Below are positions 11,618 through 25,460 of a stretch of DNA of 64,000 nucleotides, piece by piece. Numbering within the stretch: the first letter of the stretch is position 1; each line of letters begins with the position of its first letter. The position numbers were made by a program, and so were the translations under genes. The DNA lies in the NCBI GenBank assembly GCA_023935145.1, contig CM043698.1, forward strand, positions 144,703,625-144,767,624, in the 5' to 3' direction. The DNA comes from Bretschneidera sinensis (taxonomy: Eukaryota > Streptophyta > Magnoliopsida > Brassicales > Akaniaceae). Below the pieces are notes generated by a model. It was given only the letters and a program-made list of their open reading frames with translations. It ran no database searches and was not told the DNA's origin.

Positions 11618-13689
11618 TGATAGACCGTTAATTTGGTCATCAACAAACCCTGCAGAAGATTGTAGTAAAGTGATTAGTAGGGTATCATTATTGGCCAGGG
11701 ATTGTGGGTACTCCTATACTAAGGAGTCATAAAAAAAATATTTGGTTGGTTTAATTAGCAGTTTATAAACAAATATAAATCTACATCTATTAACATATTA
11801 CACAAAATTAGAGGGGTTTCGTGATCTGATTTTTTTTTTTTACAAATTTTACTAAGGAGATTTACAATTGATCATTTTCTCTCGCAATTCAGAAAATCAA
11901 ATTTATTAAACGACTAATCAAATTGTTTCAATGTAGATAATGAATTCATACCTCAATCCCATATCAGAATTGAATCAAAGTGCAAGCCTAAAGAGATCAT
12001 GCATTTTACAAATTCATACTTAGATAATCCCTAAACTTAGGAAAAGTCAATCAACTAGTTATTTTGTTTAAGCAATCAAGTTAATACTCAGCGTGTCCTT
12101 ACAATTACTTAAAAAAATCATTAAAATCAAAAGGAATTATGATTCAATAACATGTTCCTTACTCCTATGAAAAAGTCCATGGATAGGAACAAGCAATTCC
12201 CAGAACATTGGCTATTGTTCATAGCTTTTACCACTTTAAATGGTACTCCAGATCAATTAGGTGATCGAAAGTGCGATTATGGCTTCAATGATTTGCAATA
12301 TCAAAGTTATAGCTTTTACCACTTTAAATTGTACTCCAGATCAATTAAGTGATCGAAAGTGTGATTATGGATAAAGAACCGAAAATTCAACATGGATAAA
12401 GAACATGCAATTTTCATAACATTGGCTATTGTTCATAACTTTTGCCACTTTAAATCATACTCCAGATCAATTAGGTGATCGAAAGTGCGATTATGGCTTC
12501 AATGATTTGCAATATCAAAGTTTTCAATATAACAAAACTTAAAATTCAACATAGGTTATAAAGATCACGAACTCATATATCTACATATCATGAACAATTC
12601 AAAAACATAAAAAATATATATCTGAAAATTAACCAACTCATTGAATTAACAATAATCTCCAGCATAAGAATCCAACTTAGTATTTTTAATCCAATAACAA
12701 CCAGGTTTGAAACAATTAAAAAGAATGACCGTAAGGGTTACACTTCTTTAACACACTCAAGGAAGCTTGAGATGTTAATGGTGATGATCCTCACGACTAT
12801 GATGATCGATGAAGGAGAACACAGTTTGGAGAAGTCCTTATGTGCTCACAATTGGAGATGGAATGGTGGAGTGTTTTAGCCTCTTGCTTCTTGAATTTGG
12901 AGTAGAGAGCTCAGAGAAAAGATCCCCCCAGAGGGTTTTCGGCTTTGTATATATAGAAGAGAAACTATGGTTGCAGCTGTGCACAATTGGAATTAAAAAT
13001 AGGGTTTCGGCTGGGCTTATTTAGAAGGTAAATTAACGACATGGGTATGTCCAACTGAACATGGACTTGCCCAACAAAAATAACATAATCTCTTGTCCAC
13101 TAAGCAAGGTGCAAGGTCCAAGCCCAAAGTGGAAGAAGATTAGGATGCAACAGCCTACTGGGTTTAGGCCCATCATAACAGGCCCAAATGATATCCTTTT
13201 TGAGACTTTCTTAGGTCCAAATTGAAGTTCAAGACGTCATCTTTCCAACCCAACAAGTTTCAACCCATTTGGAGATGCGTGCAAGAAGATATGACCATTT
13301 TAAGTCTGGTCGTTGGGTCCTCCCAAAAATCCAAGGTGGAAATTCCCTACAAAGAAATCAGAAAATAATAAATAAGAAAAGTTTCCATAATTAGAAAAGG
13401 AAAGATATCAAAAAGAAAAGTTTCCAAAATTAGAAAAGGAAAGATATCAAAAAGAAAAGTTTCCAAATTAGGAAAGTTTCTTAGAATGATAACTATTTTC
13501 TTGATCCACTTAGATTTCCTAAAGTAACTAGGAAAACTCTTCTTTTGCACATTCTTTTGCCATCCCCATGTTTACAAGCTCTCTAAACACTAAGAATAGA
13601 AACTAAGCTCAAAATAACAAAATTAATAGAATTACAAAGCCAAATAGGGTAGGAAAGGTATTCAAAACGTCACACAAAGTGTCCTATCA
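11618..13689 (-). repeat. Athila LTR1 (2072 bp)
   Basis: The LTR is bounded by TGATAG and CTATCA, which are inverted repeats of each other. It aligns along its length with 29119-31168. Subrepeats include about three copies of a GATCAATTAGGTGATCGAAAG unit (12190-12530) and three copies of a 39-bp GAAAAGTTTCCA unit (13376-13470). LTR2 has one fewer copy of the latter, which explains much of the length difference. Confidence 0.92.
13376..13470. repeat. 39-bp minisatellite inside LTR1
   Basis: Unit starts at 13376, 13415 and 13454 share GAAAAGTTTCCA, AATTAGAAAAGG and AAAGATATC. The copy number differs between LTR1 and LTR2. Confidence 0.85.
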
Positions 13690-14568
13690 GTATCCCCCAC
13701 ACTTAGCTTTTGCTAGTCTTTTAGCAAAATAAAACAATATATAACCTAGTAGAATCTCAAGAGAAACGGCAGAAACTAACTAAATGACACCACAATGATA
13801 TAACACAAATTAAATGACTCTAATTCTTCCAACTTACATCTCAGAGATTCTTTAGGCAATATAGCATAATAAAGTAGGGAGAGCACAAGTTTACCTAAAA
13901 AACAAGGCACGAAGTTATTAAGATTATATCGCATTCGTACTTTGAATGTATGTGTGTGAATAATCAGCCAGGAATAAGTGTAATATGCCACGTTCAAGTT
14001 GATGCACAAATAGTATCAAATTTACTTCTCACAATGCATCACTCTGGTTTTCACTCATTTAAATGTGGTGCTAGCTATACTAATCACTCAAACACATGTG
14101 AAAACAGTTTAAACCATAGGCTTGCTTGTGCACCCACTCTCCACATCAAAAACAAAACATCAAAGGATCAGGAGGTTTTTGAAAAGGTTGTAATGGGGCT
14201 AAAGGGGTCAAGGTTTCATAAGAAAGAAGAGAAAGGATATCACAAAATTTCCTCAGAAATAGAAAGTATTCAAAAATATCATTATTAAGTACCACGTTTC
14301 CATTACTTTAGGGCATATTTCATCACTTTGGCTTTCAACTTACTTTAAAGACTCATAATGTTCCCAATTCTTCAGAACTTGTATTCTTCAATCACAACAC
14401 TTCTTTTCATGTCCCTACTACTCCTTTTATCTCGTTTTTTTTTCAACATAAGCACCTCAGAACCACATGAAATTCCCGCACACTTATGCTTTTCCACCAT
14501 CTCCACGTAATAAATCAGTATAAACAAGATCCAAGCTCACTAGTTCCAAGGAAAAAGGGTAGGTAAAG
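13690..14568 (-). mobile_element. Athila PPT and 3' internal region, split by Tekay
   Basis: The polypurine tract (minus strand AAGTGTGGGGGATAC) abuts LTR1 at 13690-13704. The rest is noncoding 3' internal sequence homologous to 31169-32050. It ends with TAAAG at the Tekay insertion point and resumes at 25461. Confidence 0.82.
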
Positions 14569-15388
14569 TGTAACGACCCATCCCGGGTTGGCCACCCCGA
14601 AACAATGTCATCACATTTTGAGAATCCCAGCACAACACATATATGCAACAATAAAAATAAATATTACCAATAGAACTTTACATCAAACCGTAAAATGCAT
14701 GAGGATTTACAAATAAATTTTTCGTTTTTATTTTCTCATTAGTCTGAGGATGATGACACGTACGCGGCTTACAGAAAATGATTTCTTCTGAACCTCAACT
14801 CATCAAACTATTTGCCAAGCCTGCTACCTGAAAATCATTGTACAGTGAGGAGTGAGCTTCATAAGCTCAGTGAATTAAATTTACTGAAAGTATTCCAAAC
14901 TCCATCAATAATCCTTTAATATTAAAATTTATTATTCGCATAACCTGATGACAACTTTCTATTATCAATCTCTTCTTTTCAATCATTGGTTCACCTTAAG
15001 ACTATCAACTCTCTCACTCATAATTACTTCGTAATGAGATTCATATAAAAAAAAAATCCATCATTTAGATAAGTCTTATCACCCTATTGTCTCTTTCTAT
15101 GAAACTCAACCTTCTATAATTAAATTCACAAAAAAATATCACATCTCAGCATCTCAAAAATCTCATCATTATAGCTGTCTCTTTTTATGAGACCCAGCCA
15201 TCTATAATTTAATTCACAATTAATATACAACATCTCAAAAAAATGCAACAATAATTAAAACAGATGCAGATGCATGAATGATTATGATGGGAACGTCTTC
15301 CCACCTGTCGACAGGTTGTTATTATCTTAGACCGGCTGCCCTCCCGGTTCTTTTATTCTCATTAGACCGGCTACCTTCCCGGTTAATT

Positions 15389-15525
15389 CCAGCATATACC
15401 GGCTGTCACGGTTTTCACTTTTCATCCCAGCATATACCGGCTGTCACGGTTTTTACTTTTCATCCCAGCATATACCGGCTGTCACGGTTTTCACTTTTCA
15501 TCCCAGCATATACCGGCTGTCACGG
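15389..15525. repeat. 38-bp tandem repeat in Tekay LTR-A, four copies
   Basis: The units begin at 15389, 15427, 15465 and 15503 with CCAGCATATACCGGCTGTCA. Flanking ACCGGCTGCC and CCCGGTT blocks extend the GC-rich pattern. The matching array in LTR-B begins at 22188, 22226, 22264 and 22302. Confidence 0.92.
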
Positions 15526-15743
15526 TTATTTCATTAGACCGGCAGCCTTCCCGGTTCTTTCGGTTATATTATTAAATGCATATGCGCATGAAAAATGATA
15601 TGAAACAGTAATATAAACAGTAATATAAAAACAATATAAAGATTCAAACTACTTAATTTGGCTATCCTGATTTTTATCAGATTATATAAAAATTCTACTA
15701 AATTCTTCTCTTCCCAAATCACATCAAATAATCAATTAAAGTC

Positions 15744-15862
15744 TGTCAAGATCCACTAAATTTCATTTCAAATCATCCACCAAAATTTGTCAAGATCTAC
15801 TAAAATTCACCTCAAATCATCCACCAAAATTTGTCAAGATCTACTAAAATTCATCTCGTCAT
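15744..15862. repeat. 44-bp tandem repeat in Tekay LTR-A
   Basis: TGTCAAGATC recurs at 15744, 15788 and 15832 with CTCAAATCATCCACC between copies. LTR-B shows the same array near 22546-22664. Confidence 0.88.
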
Positions 15863-17084
15863 AACTCGTATTAAAACATCAATATATCTCATCAATAATT
15901 TATTTATTGCTTTTATTCTCAAATAAACTTATGATTTCTAAAAATATCATCTCTCACCGAAAAATATTTCTACATGTCTAAATTTTCTATCATACCCATA
16001 AATCAATTTTTCATCTATCACCCAAGCATACTTAAATAATTAAAATTAATATTATCACCAAATAATTGATTTTTCATTTAGACTACTTAAAGTAAATCCA
16101 ACTCACCCTGTAGCATTTAAAGCTACTCGTGGGTCACCTTCTTGCTTTTCCCGGTTCTTCTCAGAAATTTCTCCCTTTGTAGGATAGTCAACACCTGACA
16201 TAATATTTGTATTAAATTTCTAATTATTTCTTAAATTCATTGAAAACCACTCCCTATGAAAATTCTCACTTTGAGCTCCGAGAATTTCGTATATGCTAAA
16301 AATTCAAAAATAAATATTAAACTATTACCTCATAATACTGATAGCTTCTCATGATCTTCTATAAAATTCTGCAGAAAACTCTTTCAAAATTTTGCTCTTT
16401 TGACTTTTTTTTTGGGTCTCCAAATATTATGAGAAATACAAGAATTTGAAAGAAAGAAACTGAACGATTGAAATCGTTCAGTATACAACTTATATATATA
16501 TATAGGCGAAGTACTTCAGCCTCCCCTTCCACCAAAATTGCAAGCCTTTTTAAAAAAATTCTCCACGTTTTTGAACTCCTTCCCACCTAACAAATACTTG
16601 GCAGCAAGGCTGCCAATTTTGACTTTGAAGTTTTTTTTTTTTTAAACTTTTCTTTTAAAATAATATTTTAATATATATATTATTTTTTTTCTTTTTATTA
16701 GTCTTTAGCAGCCACCCCCTCCCACCTAACTCTTTCATCATTTTGTTTTGTCTCTTTTTATTTATTTATTTATTTTTTAAAAAAAAACCTCCACTAAGTA
16801 ATGGTGGAAGCACCATTTTTTTATATATATTTTTTCTTTCCTTCTTTTCCTTTACTTTTTCCTTTTTCTTTTTCTTTTATTTTATTTATTCTTGTCTTTG
16901 GTCTGGGACTTTCACGTCCCAGATTTTTTTTAACTATTCACCCTTTTTACTATTCACAATTTACTGTTCACATTTTTTTTTATTTGATTCAATATTAATC
17001 CTTCACATAAATATATTAATTAAAATTCATGACATATTTATCAAATTACTTCTTTACCCTTAATTCATGAATACGGATATTACA

Positions 17085-20000
17085 ATTCTACCCACTTTAC
17101 AAAAATTTCGTCCTCGAAATTTCTTTACTTTACTCCATAATCAAAATATAAATAATCTTTCTTCATACTTGTCTTACGCTTTCATGAAATCTCTTCAACA
17201 TCCTTATTCAGCCATCGAACTTTACACTAGTGAAATTATTCTTTTACACAAGACTTACTCTTTTTTGTCCAAAATTCTCGCTGGTACTTATATATAGGTC
17301 CAAATTTTTTTTTTTTGAATTTCCATAACTTAGCTTGAAATATCATGTAAACACTTTCTTAAAAGTGAAACATGAAATACATTATATAAATGTTTTAATT
17401 CCGGAGGCAAATTCAAGTTACTCACAACTAATCCAACTTTCTCAACAATCTCATAGGTCCCACATACTTCGGATTCAACTTTCTTTTTCCATTTAAATCT
17501 CAATATACATTTTCATTGAGATATTTCTCAATACACCCAATCACCTACTTAAGACTCAAGAGGTCAACTCTAGGTTGCTTTACGGTTTTCTCTAACAAAT
17601 TTGATCATCTCTAGCTCAATAATAAATAGACCAGATATATTTTTCTTTCATTTCTTCCCAACATATAGGAGTTCTATACCTCATATCTTTCGATGTCTCA
17701 ATGAGTACCATCCCAATACAAATTTTATACTTGATTATTATAAACAACTTCAATCAATGGCATGTAAGCATATCAATTTACTGAAAAATTTATCACATTT
17801 GTTCTTAGCATATTTTCTAGTATTCTAAAAATCCAATATGAGCATGAAAATTTATTATATTACCACTGTGTACCCGTGGCTTTCTGAAATCCTCTCCCAA
17901 TACCAAGATATAAATCTAGTATCTTTCTTTAACATTATTCTCAATGATACTCCATACAATATCACATTCTCAACTACATCCTTCTTCAATCTTGACCATC
18001 AGAATTTCTGTCTCAATCCTCTATATTTCTTTTTGTTACTTGATTGGGGACACCATCCATGTACCAACATCAAACTACCTTCATTTCATATTTGAACTCA
18101 AAATGCTTTCTGGTAAGCACTCAATGCTTAATCTTTTTCTGTCTCTTTATCTCTACCTTACATCTCTAAAACATTTCATTATGGATGACTGTACAACCAT
18201 ATTTATTAACCATGATCCTTTATCACTGGTATTCAACTTCATTCTTATTTCTCTTAAATTTATCATTAATTTCATATAAGGACTCCCAATAACAGTTAAC
18301 TTTCTTGTAGACTTTCTACTAAATGTACCAATTATCATCTTCATATGCTCTAGATGATAGTGAACTGTGCAATCATCGTTACTAATCAACTTCATCTACC
18401 ATCTCTGCCTCCAATTCAACTCCCTCTGGTTAGGTAAGTATGTCCAACTTTACTATCTCATAAGTGGCTCCATAAAGACGATATCTCCAATATTTAAAGT
18501 AAACACTATAGCAACCAACTCTAAGTCATGAGTAAGGAAATTTCTTATCATAAATCCTCAATTTCCTAGAAGTATAGTCCATAACTTTTCTATGTTACAC
18601 TTATCCTAATCATTGATATGACTTATCATTATACACCACAAATCCTTCATCACCAGAAGGAAACACCAATACCGGAGCTGTAGTCAATTTCTCCTTTAGT
18701 AATTGAAATTTTTTTTCACACTTCCTTCACCATACAAATCTCACATCTTTACTGGTCAATCTATTCAACAGCAATTCAATAATAGACAAATTCTGAAAGA
18801 ATCTTCTACAACAATCAGCTAATCCCAAGAAGATTCTAATATCAGTTATATTAGTTGGTTTCTCTCAACTTAACATTATCTCTACCTTTTGTGGATCAAC
18901 TGTTATGCCGTTTCCGAATATTATATGTTCAAAGAAAGTTATTTCCTTCAACCAACATTCACACTTAGAAACTTTGCCTATAATTTCTCTCTCCTTAGAA
19001 TCTCTGGCACACTGTTTAATGGTCCATATGTTGTTTTTCCTTCTCAGAATATATCAGAATGTCATTACTAAACACAACCATAAGATTATCAAGAAACAGT
19101 TTAAATATTTATTCATCAAGTCCATAAATGTTTCTGGAACATTAGTTAATCCAAATATCATCACAAGAAACTTATAACCATAACATGTCATAAAAACAAT
19201 CTTAGGCATGCTTCCCTTCTCTATCTTCAATTGGTGATAATTTGATCTCAGATTTATCTTAGAAAACACTCACACTTCTTACAACTGCTCAAACAATTCG
19301 TCTTGGGTAAAATGTATTTATTCTTATGCAACTATCTGTAGTCTATACACATCCTTATCGTTCCATCTTCCTTCTTCTCTAATAACACCTGACTCCCCAA
19401 ATACATTAGGTCAGTAAATTGTTTATCCACAAATTCTTAAAACGGTACGTTCAACTTTATTAATTCAGCTGACGTCATTCTGTAGGGTGCTATTAAATAT
19501 ATGTGATAATCCTGGTATCACATCAATAGAGACTTTAATCTCCCTACTTGGAGGCAACCTAAACAACTCATCAAAAATTAATTTAGAATATTCTTTCATC
19601 ACTATCTCATTTTTATAATTCATGATATATGTCCAATACTCCTTAAAACCCTTCTTCAATCATCTCCTATTGGCCATAACAAAAATAAGATAGTTAAAAG
19701 TATCTCACGACTATATCTTGAATCTTCTTTCTGGAATAATCAATCCAAACATAAAACATCGATAACCAATTATTTCCCAAAATAAATTATATTCAAAGAT
19801 AATAAATCAACTTTAGATTTTTTTGTCACTGGTACGAATCACACAATCCCTCATGAATATTCATGATTATCACTCTATCTCAAGTGAGAACTTTAACAAG
19901 GATATTTTGCAATCCAAGGACTAATAAATTCTTCAATAGATTTTATATGAATACTGGATGCAAAAGAATGGGTTGCTTCAAAGTCAACCAACATTGACAT

Positions 20001-21366
20001 GTCCACCTTCTCCACACATAAAGTATTTCAAAATTTGAATTTCTGGGATAAATATCTTTTCTGATTATAATAAACTTTTATATCCCAATCATACATCAGA
20101 TTGTCACTTCCACTTGGTGGCATACTTACTTCCTCTACCATGACTTCCAGTTCTTATAATCTGTCTCCCAAATCTAAGGGTCTCACCAATAGTATTCTGA
20201 GCTACAGAAGTAATAGGTCATGAGTTCCTCTGACTCTGTTTCTTCAGTTTCCTGGGACAAGGAACTCTTCCTTTGGGTGGTCTCCTACTCTACACAATCA
20301 TATTGCCACTACCTCCATAACTTTCCTGTCTAAGCCTCTTTAACGACTCTTTCTCTTTCCCTTAAATTCCATCACATCTCTCTAGATCTGAAATAATATA
20401 CCCACCAATCTGACATAATTCATATGCCTCAAGTAAGATAGTTTCGATCAAACCTTAAAATATAGTTCATCTTTGAACCTCTTACAGTTCTTCTCCTCTT
20501 GGTTTACCAAATTTTTTATTTTTTTATATATTTTTTTTACAACCATTGACAAAACCATAAATTTGCTATCATAACGAGCCACAGTTAACACATTTACCCC
20601 AAATAAATAATATCTCTATCTGGTTGAGCTATAGAGATATAAGGAAAAAAATATATCTATTAAGAAAAAAAAAACTTCTTTAAACCTATTTCAGGTTACG
20701 GGTCTATCAAATTTGTACTTACTTGGAAAGAATATCCTTCCATCATTCTAAAATTTCTCCTTCTAACTTAAACGAAGTAAAAACAATCGTCTGTCTATCA
20801 CTTACTGGTCAAATACCAAATAATGTCTCTTACGTGTTTCTCCCAAAACTCAGGTGTAAAAGGATTCATAGATCCTTTAAACAACAAAGCATTTAGCTTA
20901 CTTATATCTCTATGCATTTTATGCATAAATCCACTTTTCCCCTTTTTAAGTGTCTACCATTACTGAATTAACAACGTCAGGCACTGCTCTAGTCTGCTTA
21001 TCAAGTCTATGCTATAAGTTATCCACTCGATTATCTGATACATTCATTTTCTCAAAAGCATGAGTAAGAGCTTATCTTAGCTCATCTCTTTCAACTTCAG
21101 ATTCTCTCATACCTCAATTATATTACTAATATCAATCATATTATCAACACTTTCTATTCTAGGAACCACAGATTCAGACTCAACCTTGACTTATCAAAAA
21201 TATTGTGGGCCTACCACGCCATTTCAAATCAATAATTTTAAATCTAGCTCTAGCGCGTCCACGTATCATCCTCAGACCGTTCATTATAATTTACTTTAAT
21301 CTTCTACTTTCTTACTTTTTTATGCAGTCTACAGAATCATAAAACCTAATGCTCTGATACCAAAAT
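17085..21366 (-). pseudogene. Tekay internal region with decayed gag-pol
   Basis: Only scraps of pol are readable on the minus strand. An RT upstream segment (FDELFRLPPSREIKVSIDVIPG) lies at about 19465-19600. An RT core (SNYHQLKI, then [16 protein letters not shown]) lies at 19054-19260. An integrase C-terminal piece (KLNPKYVGP, then frameshifted YEIVEKVG) lies at about 17410-17500. The internal region is about 4.3 kb, shorter than expected for a full gag-pol plus UTRs, and stops are everywhere. Despite this the flanking LTRs are nearly identical, so the element was probably moved by proteins made elsewhere. Confidence 0.8.
21351..21362 (-). promoter_or_regulatory. Primer binding site, tRNA-iMet type
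   Basis: The minus strand reads TGGTATCAGAGC, 4 bp inside LTR-B, as in many plant LTR elements. Confidence 0.88.
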
Positions 21367-23904
21367 TGTAACGACCCATCCCGGGTTGGCCACCCCGAAA
21401 CAATGTCATCACATTTTGAGAATCCCAGCACAACACATATATGCAACAATAAAAATAAATATTACCAATAGAACTTTGCATCAAATCGTAAAATGCATGA
21501 GGATTTACAAATAAATTTTTCGTTTTTATTTTCTCATTAGTCTGAGGATGATGACATGTACGCGGCTTACAGAAAATGATTTCTTCTGAATCTCAACTCA
21601 TCAAACTATTTGCCAAGCCTGCTACCTGAAAATCATTGTACAGTGAGGAGTGAGCTTCACAAGCTCAGTGAATTAAATTTACTGAAAGTATTCCAAACTC
21701 CATCAATAATCCTTTAATATTAAAATTTATTATTCGCATAACCTGATGACAACTTTCTATTATCAATCTCTTCTTTTCAATCATTGGTTCACCTTAAGAC
21801 TATCAACTCTCTCTCTCCTAATTACTTCGTAATGAGATTCATATCAAAAAAAAAATCCATCATTTAGATAAGTCTTATCACCCTACTGTCTCTTTCTATG
21901 AAACTCAACATTCTATAATTAAATTCACAAAAAAATATCGCATCTCAGCATCTCAAAAATCTCATCATTATAGCTGTCTCTTTTTATGAGACCCAGCTAT
22001 CTATAATTTAATTCACAATTAATATACAACATCTCAAAAAAATGCAACAATAATTAAAACAGATGCAGATGCATGAATGATTATGATGGGAACGTCTTCC
22101 CACCTGTCGACAGGTTGTTATTATCTTAGACCGGCTGCCCTCCCGGTTCTTTTATTCTCATTAGACCGGCTGCCTTCCCGGTTAATTCCAGCATATACCG
22201 GCTGTCACGGTTTTCACTGTTCATCCCAGCATATACCGGCTGTCACGGTTTTTACTTTTCATCCCAGCATATACCGGCTGTCACGGTTTTCACTTTTCAT
22301 CTCAGCATATACCGGCTGTCACGGTTATTTCATTAGACCGACAGCCTTCCCGGTTCTTTCGGTTATATTATTAAATGCATATGCGCATGAAAAATGATAT
22401 GAAACAGTAATATAAACAGTAATATAAAAACAATATAAAGATTCAAACTACTTAATTTGGCTATCCTGATTTTTATCAGATTATATAAAAATTCTACTAA
22501 ATTCTTCTTTTCCCAAATCACATCAAATAATCAATTAAAGTCTGTCAAGATCCACTAAATTTCATCTCAAATCATCCACCAAAATTTGTTAAGATCTACT
22601 AAAATTCACCTCAAATCATCCACCAAAATTTGTCAAGATCTACTAAAATTCATCTCGTCATAACTCGTATTAAAACATCAATATATCTCATCAATAATTT
22701 ATTTATTGCTTTTATTCTCAAATAAACTTATGATTTCTAAAAATATCATCTCTCACCGAAAAATATTTCTACATGTCTAAATTTTCTATCATACCCATAA
22801 ATCAATTTTTCATCTATCACCCAAGCATACTTAAATAATTAAAATTAATATTATCACCAAATAATTGATTTTTCATTTAGACTACTTAAAGTAAATCCAA
22901 CTCACCCTGTAGCATTTAAAGCTACTCGTGGGTCACATTCTTGCTTTTCCCGGTTCTTCTCAGAAATTTCTCCCGTTGTAGGATAGTCAACACCTTACAT
23001 AATATTTGTATTAAATTTCTAATTATTTCTTAAATTCATTGAAAACCACTCCCTATGAAAATTCTCACTTTGAGCTCCGAGAATTTCATATATGCTAAAA
23101 ATTCAAAAATAAATATTAAACTATTACCTCATAATACTGATAGCTTCTCATGATCTTCTATAAAATTCTGCAGAAAATTCTTTCAAAATTTTGCTCTTTT
23201 GACTTTTTTTTGGGTCTCCAAATATTATGAGAAATACAAAAATTTGAAAGAAAGAAACTGAACGATTGAAATCGTTCAGTATACAACTTATATATATATA
23301 TATAGGCGAAGTACTTCAGCCTCCCCTTCCACCAAAATTGCAAGCCTTTTTAAAAAAAATTCTCCACGTTTTTTAACTCTTTCCCACCTAACAAATACTT
23401 GGCAGCAAGGCTGCCAATTTTGACTTTGAAGTTTTTTTTTTTTTTTTAAACTTTTCTTTTAAAATAATATTTTAATATATATATTATTTTTTTTTTCTTT
23501 TTATTAGTCTTTAGCAGCCACCCCCTCCCACCTAATTCTTTCATCATTTTGTTTTGTCTCTTTTTATTTATTTATTTATTTTTTTAAAAAAAACCTCCAC
23601 TAAGTAATGGTGGAAGCACCATTTTTTTTTATATATTTTTTCTTTCCTTCTTTTCCTTTACTTTTTCCTTTTTCTTTTTCTTTTATTTTATTTATTCTTG
23701 TCTTTGGTCTGGGACTTTCACGTCCCAGATTTTTTTTAACTATTCACCCTTTTTACTATTCACGATTTACTATTCACAATTTACTGTTCACATTTTTTTT
23801 TATTTGATTCAATATTAATCCTTCACATAAATATATTAATTAAAATTCATGACATATTTATCAAATTACTTCTTTACCCTTAATTCATGAATACGGATAT
23901 TACA
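21367..23904 (-). repeat. Tekay LTR-B (2538 bp)
   Basis: It has the same ends as LTR-A and the same internal arrays. As the 5' LTR of the central element it is followed on the minus strand by the PBS. As the 3' LTR of a second, truncated element it is preceded by 23905-25390. Confidence 0.93.
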
Positions 23905-25460
23905 ATTCTACCCACCTTACAAAAATTTCGTCCTCGAAATTTCTTTACTTTACTCCATAATCAAAATATAAATAATCTTTCTTCATACTTGTCTTACGCT
24001 TTCATGAAATCTCTTCAACATCCTTATTCAGCCATCGAACTTTACACTAGTGAAATTATTCTTTTACACAAGACTTACTCTTTTTTATCCAAAATTCTCG
24101 CTGGTACTTATATATAGGTCCAAATTTTTTTTTTTTTTTGAATTTCCATAACTTAGCTTGAAATATCATGTAAACACTTTCTTAAAAGTGAAACATGAAA
24201 TACATTATATAAATGTTTTAATTCCGGAGGCAAATTCAAGTTACTCACAACTAATCCAACTTTCTCAACAATCTCATAGGTCCCACATACTTCGGATTCA
24301 ACTTTCTTTTTCCATTTAAATCTCAATATACATTTTCATTGAGATATTTCTCAATACACCCAATCACCTACTTAAGACTCAAGAGGTCAACTCTAGGTTG
24401 CTTTACGGTTTTCTCTAACAAATTTGATCATCTCTAGCTCAATAATAAATAGACCAGATATATTTTTCTTTCATTTCTTCCCAACATATAGGAGTTCTAT
24501 ACCTCATATCTTTCGATGTCTCAATGAGTACCATCCCAATACAAATTTTATACTTGATTATTATAAACAACTTCAATCAATGGCATGTAAGCATATCAAT
24601 TTACTGAAAAATTTATCACATTTGTTCTTAGCATATTTTCTAGTATTCTAAAAATCCAATATGAGCATGAAAATTTATTATATTACCACTGTGTACCCGT
24701 GGCTTTCTGAAATCCTCTCCCAATACCAAGATATAAATCTAGTATCTTTCTTTAACATTATGCTCAATGATACTCCATACAATATCACAATCTCAACTAC
24801 ATCCTTCAATCTTGACCATCAGAATTTCTGTCTCAATCCTCTATATTTCTTTTTGTTACTTGATTGGGGACACCATCCATGTACCAACATCAAACTACCT
24901 TCATTTCATATTTGAACTCAAAATGCTTTCTGGTAAGCATTCAATGCTTAATCTTTTTCTGTCTCTTTATCTCTACTTTATATCTCTAAAACATTTCATT
25001 ATGGATGATTGTACAACCATATTTATTAACCATGATCCTTTATCACTGGTATTCAACTTCATTCTTATTTCTCTTAAATTTATCATTAATTTCATATAAG
25101 GACTCCCAATAACAGTTAACTTTCTTATAGACTTTCTACTAAATGTACCAATTGTCATCTTCGTATGCTCTAGATGATAGTGAACTGTGCAATCATCGCT
25201 ACTAATCAACTTCATCTACCATCTCTGCCTCCAATTCAACTCCCTCTGGTTAGGTAAGTATTTTCAACTTTACTATCTCATAAGTGGCTCCATAAAGACG
25301 ATATCTCCAATATTTAAAGTAAACACTATAGCAGCCAACTCTTAGTCATGAGTAAGGAAATTTCTTATCATAAATCCTCAATTTCCTAGAAGTATATTAC
25401 ATAAAGTGTTTAAGTTCATAAAGACGATATCTCCAATAATTAATGAATACGGATATTACA
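23905..25460 (-). pseudogene. Second Tekay internal copy, truncated, with scrambled end
   Basis: 23905-25394 repeats 17085-18575 almost base for base, including the same frameshift in the integrase tail and the same noncoding frames. At about 25395 the match ends. A patch follows, made of TTACATAAAGTGTTTAAG (a copy of the right junction) and AAGACGATATCTCCAATA (a copy of 25294-25311). After it come the last 23 bp of an LTR and the TAAAG target repeat. This looks like templated filler left by break repair. Confidence 0.85.

Larger units (their letters stand above)
14569..17084 (-). repeat. Tekay LTR-A (2516 bp)
   Basis: It aligns with 21367-23904 with only scattered substitutions and homopolymer changes. 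It contains a four-copy 38-bp array and a three-copy 44-bp array, both also present in LTR-B. The Thr/Arg-rich frame at 15278-15598 is produced by the 38-bp repeat and is not a gene. Confidence 0.93.
14569..25460 (-). mobile_element. Tekay/Del-like Ty3-gypsy array inserted in Athila
   Basis: The structure on the plus strand is LTR-A, internal, LTR-B, partial internal, 23-bp LTR stump. Both outer ends are flanked by TAAAG (14564-14568 and 25461-25465). The uninterrupted target can be read at about 32050-32080 in the neighbouring Athila copy. LTRs start TGTAACGACCC and end GGATATTACA. The PBS is initiator-Met type. The minus-strand 3' end carries the GAGGACGAAATTTTTGTAAAG motif seen before the 3' LTR of Tekay/Del elements. 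One insertion followed by unequal LTR recombination and partial deletion explains the layout. Confidence 0.9.

Noticed and set aside
15389..15525. CRISPR-like regular repeats
   Set aside because: The 38-bp units are contiguous with no variable spacers, and the host is a plant.
15278..15598. 106-codon plus-strand frame, nearly identical to 22077-22397
   Set aside because: It is made by the 38-bp tandem repeat inside the Tekay LTRs; its presence in both LTRs reflects the repeat and not a gene.
17067..18279. Several plus-strand frames duplicated at 23887-25099
   Set aside because: They lie antisense to the decayed Tekay pol and are conserved only because the DNA is duplicated.
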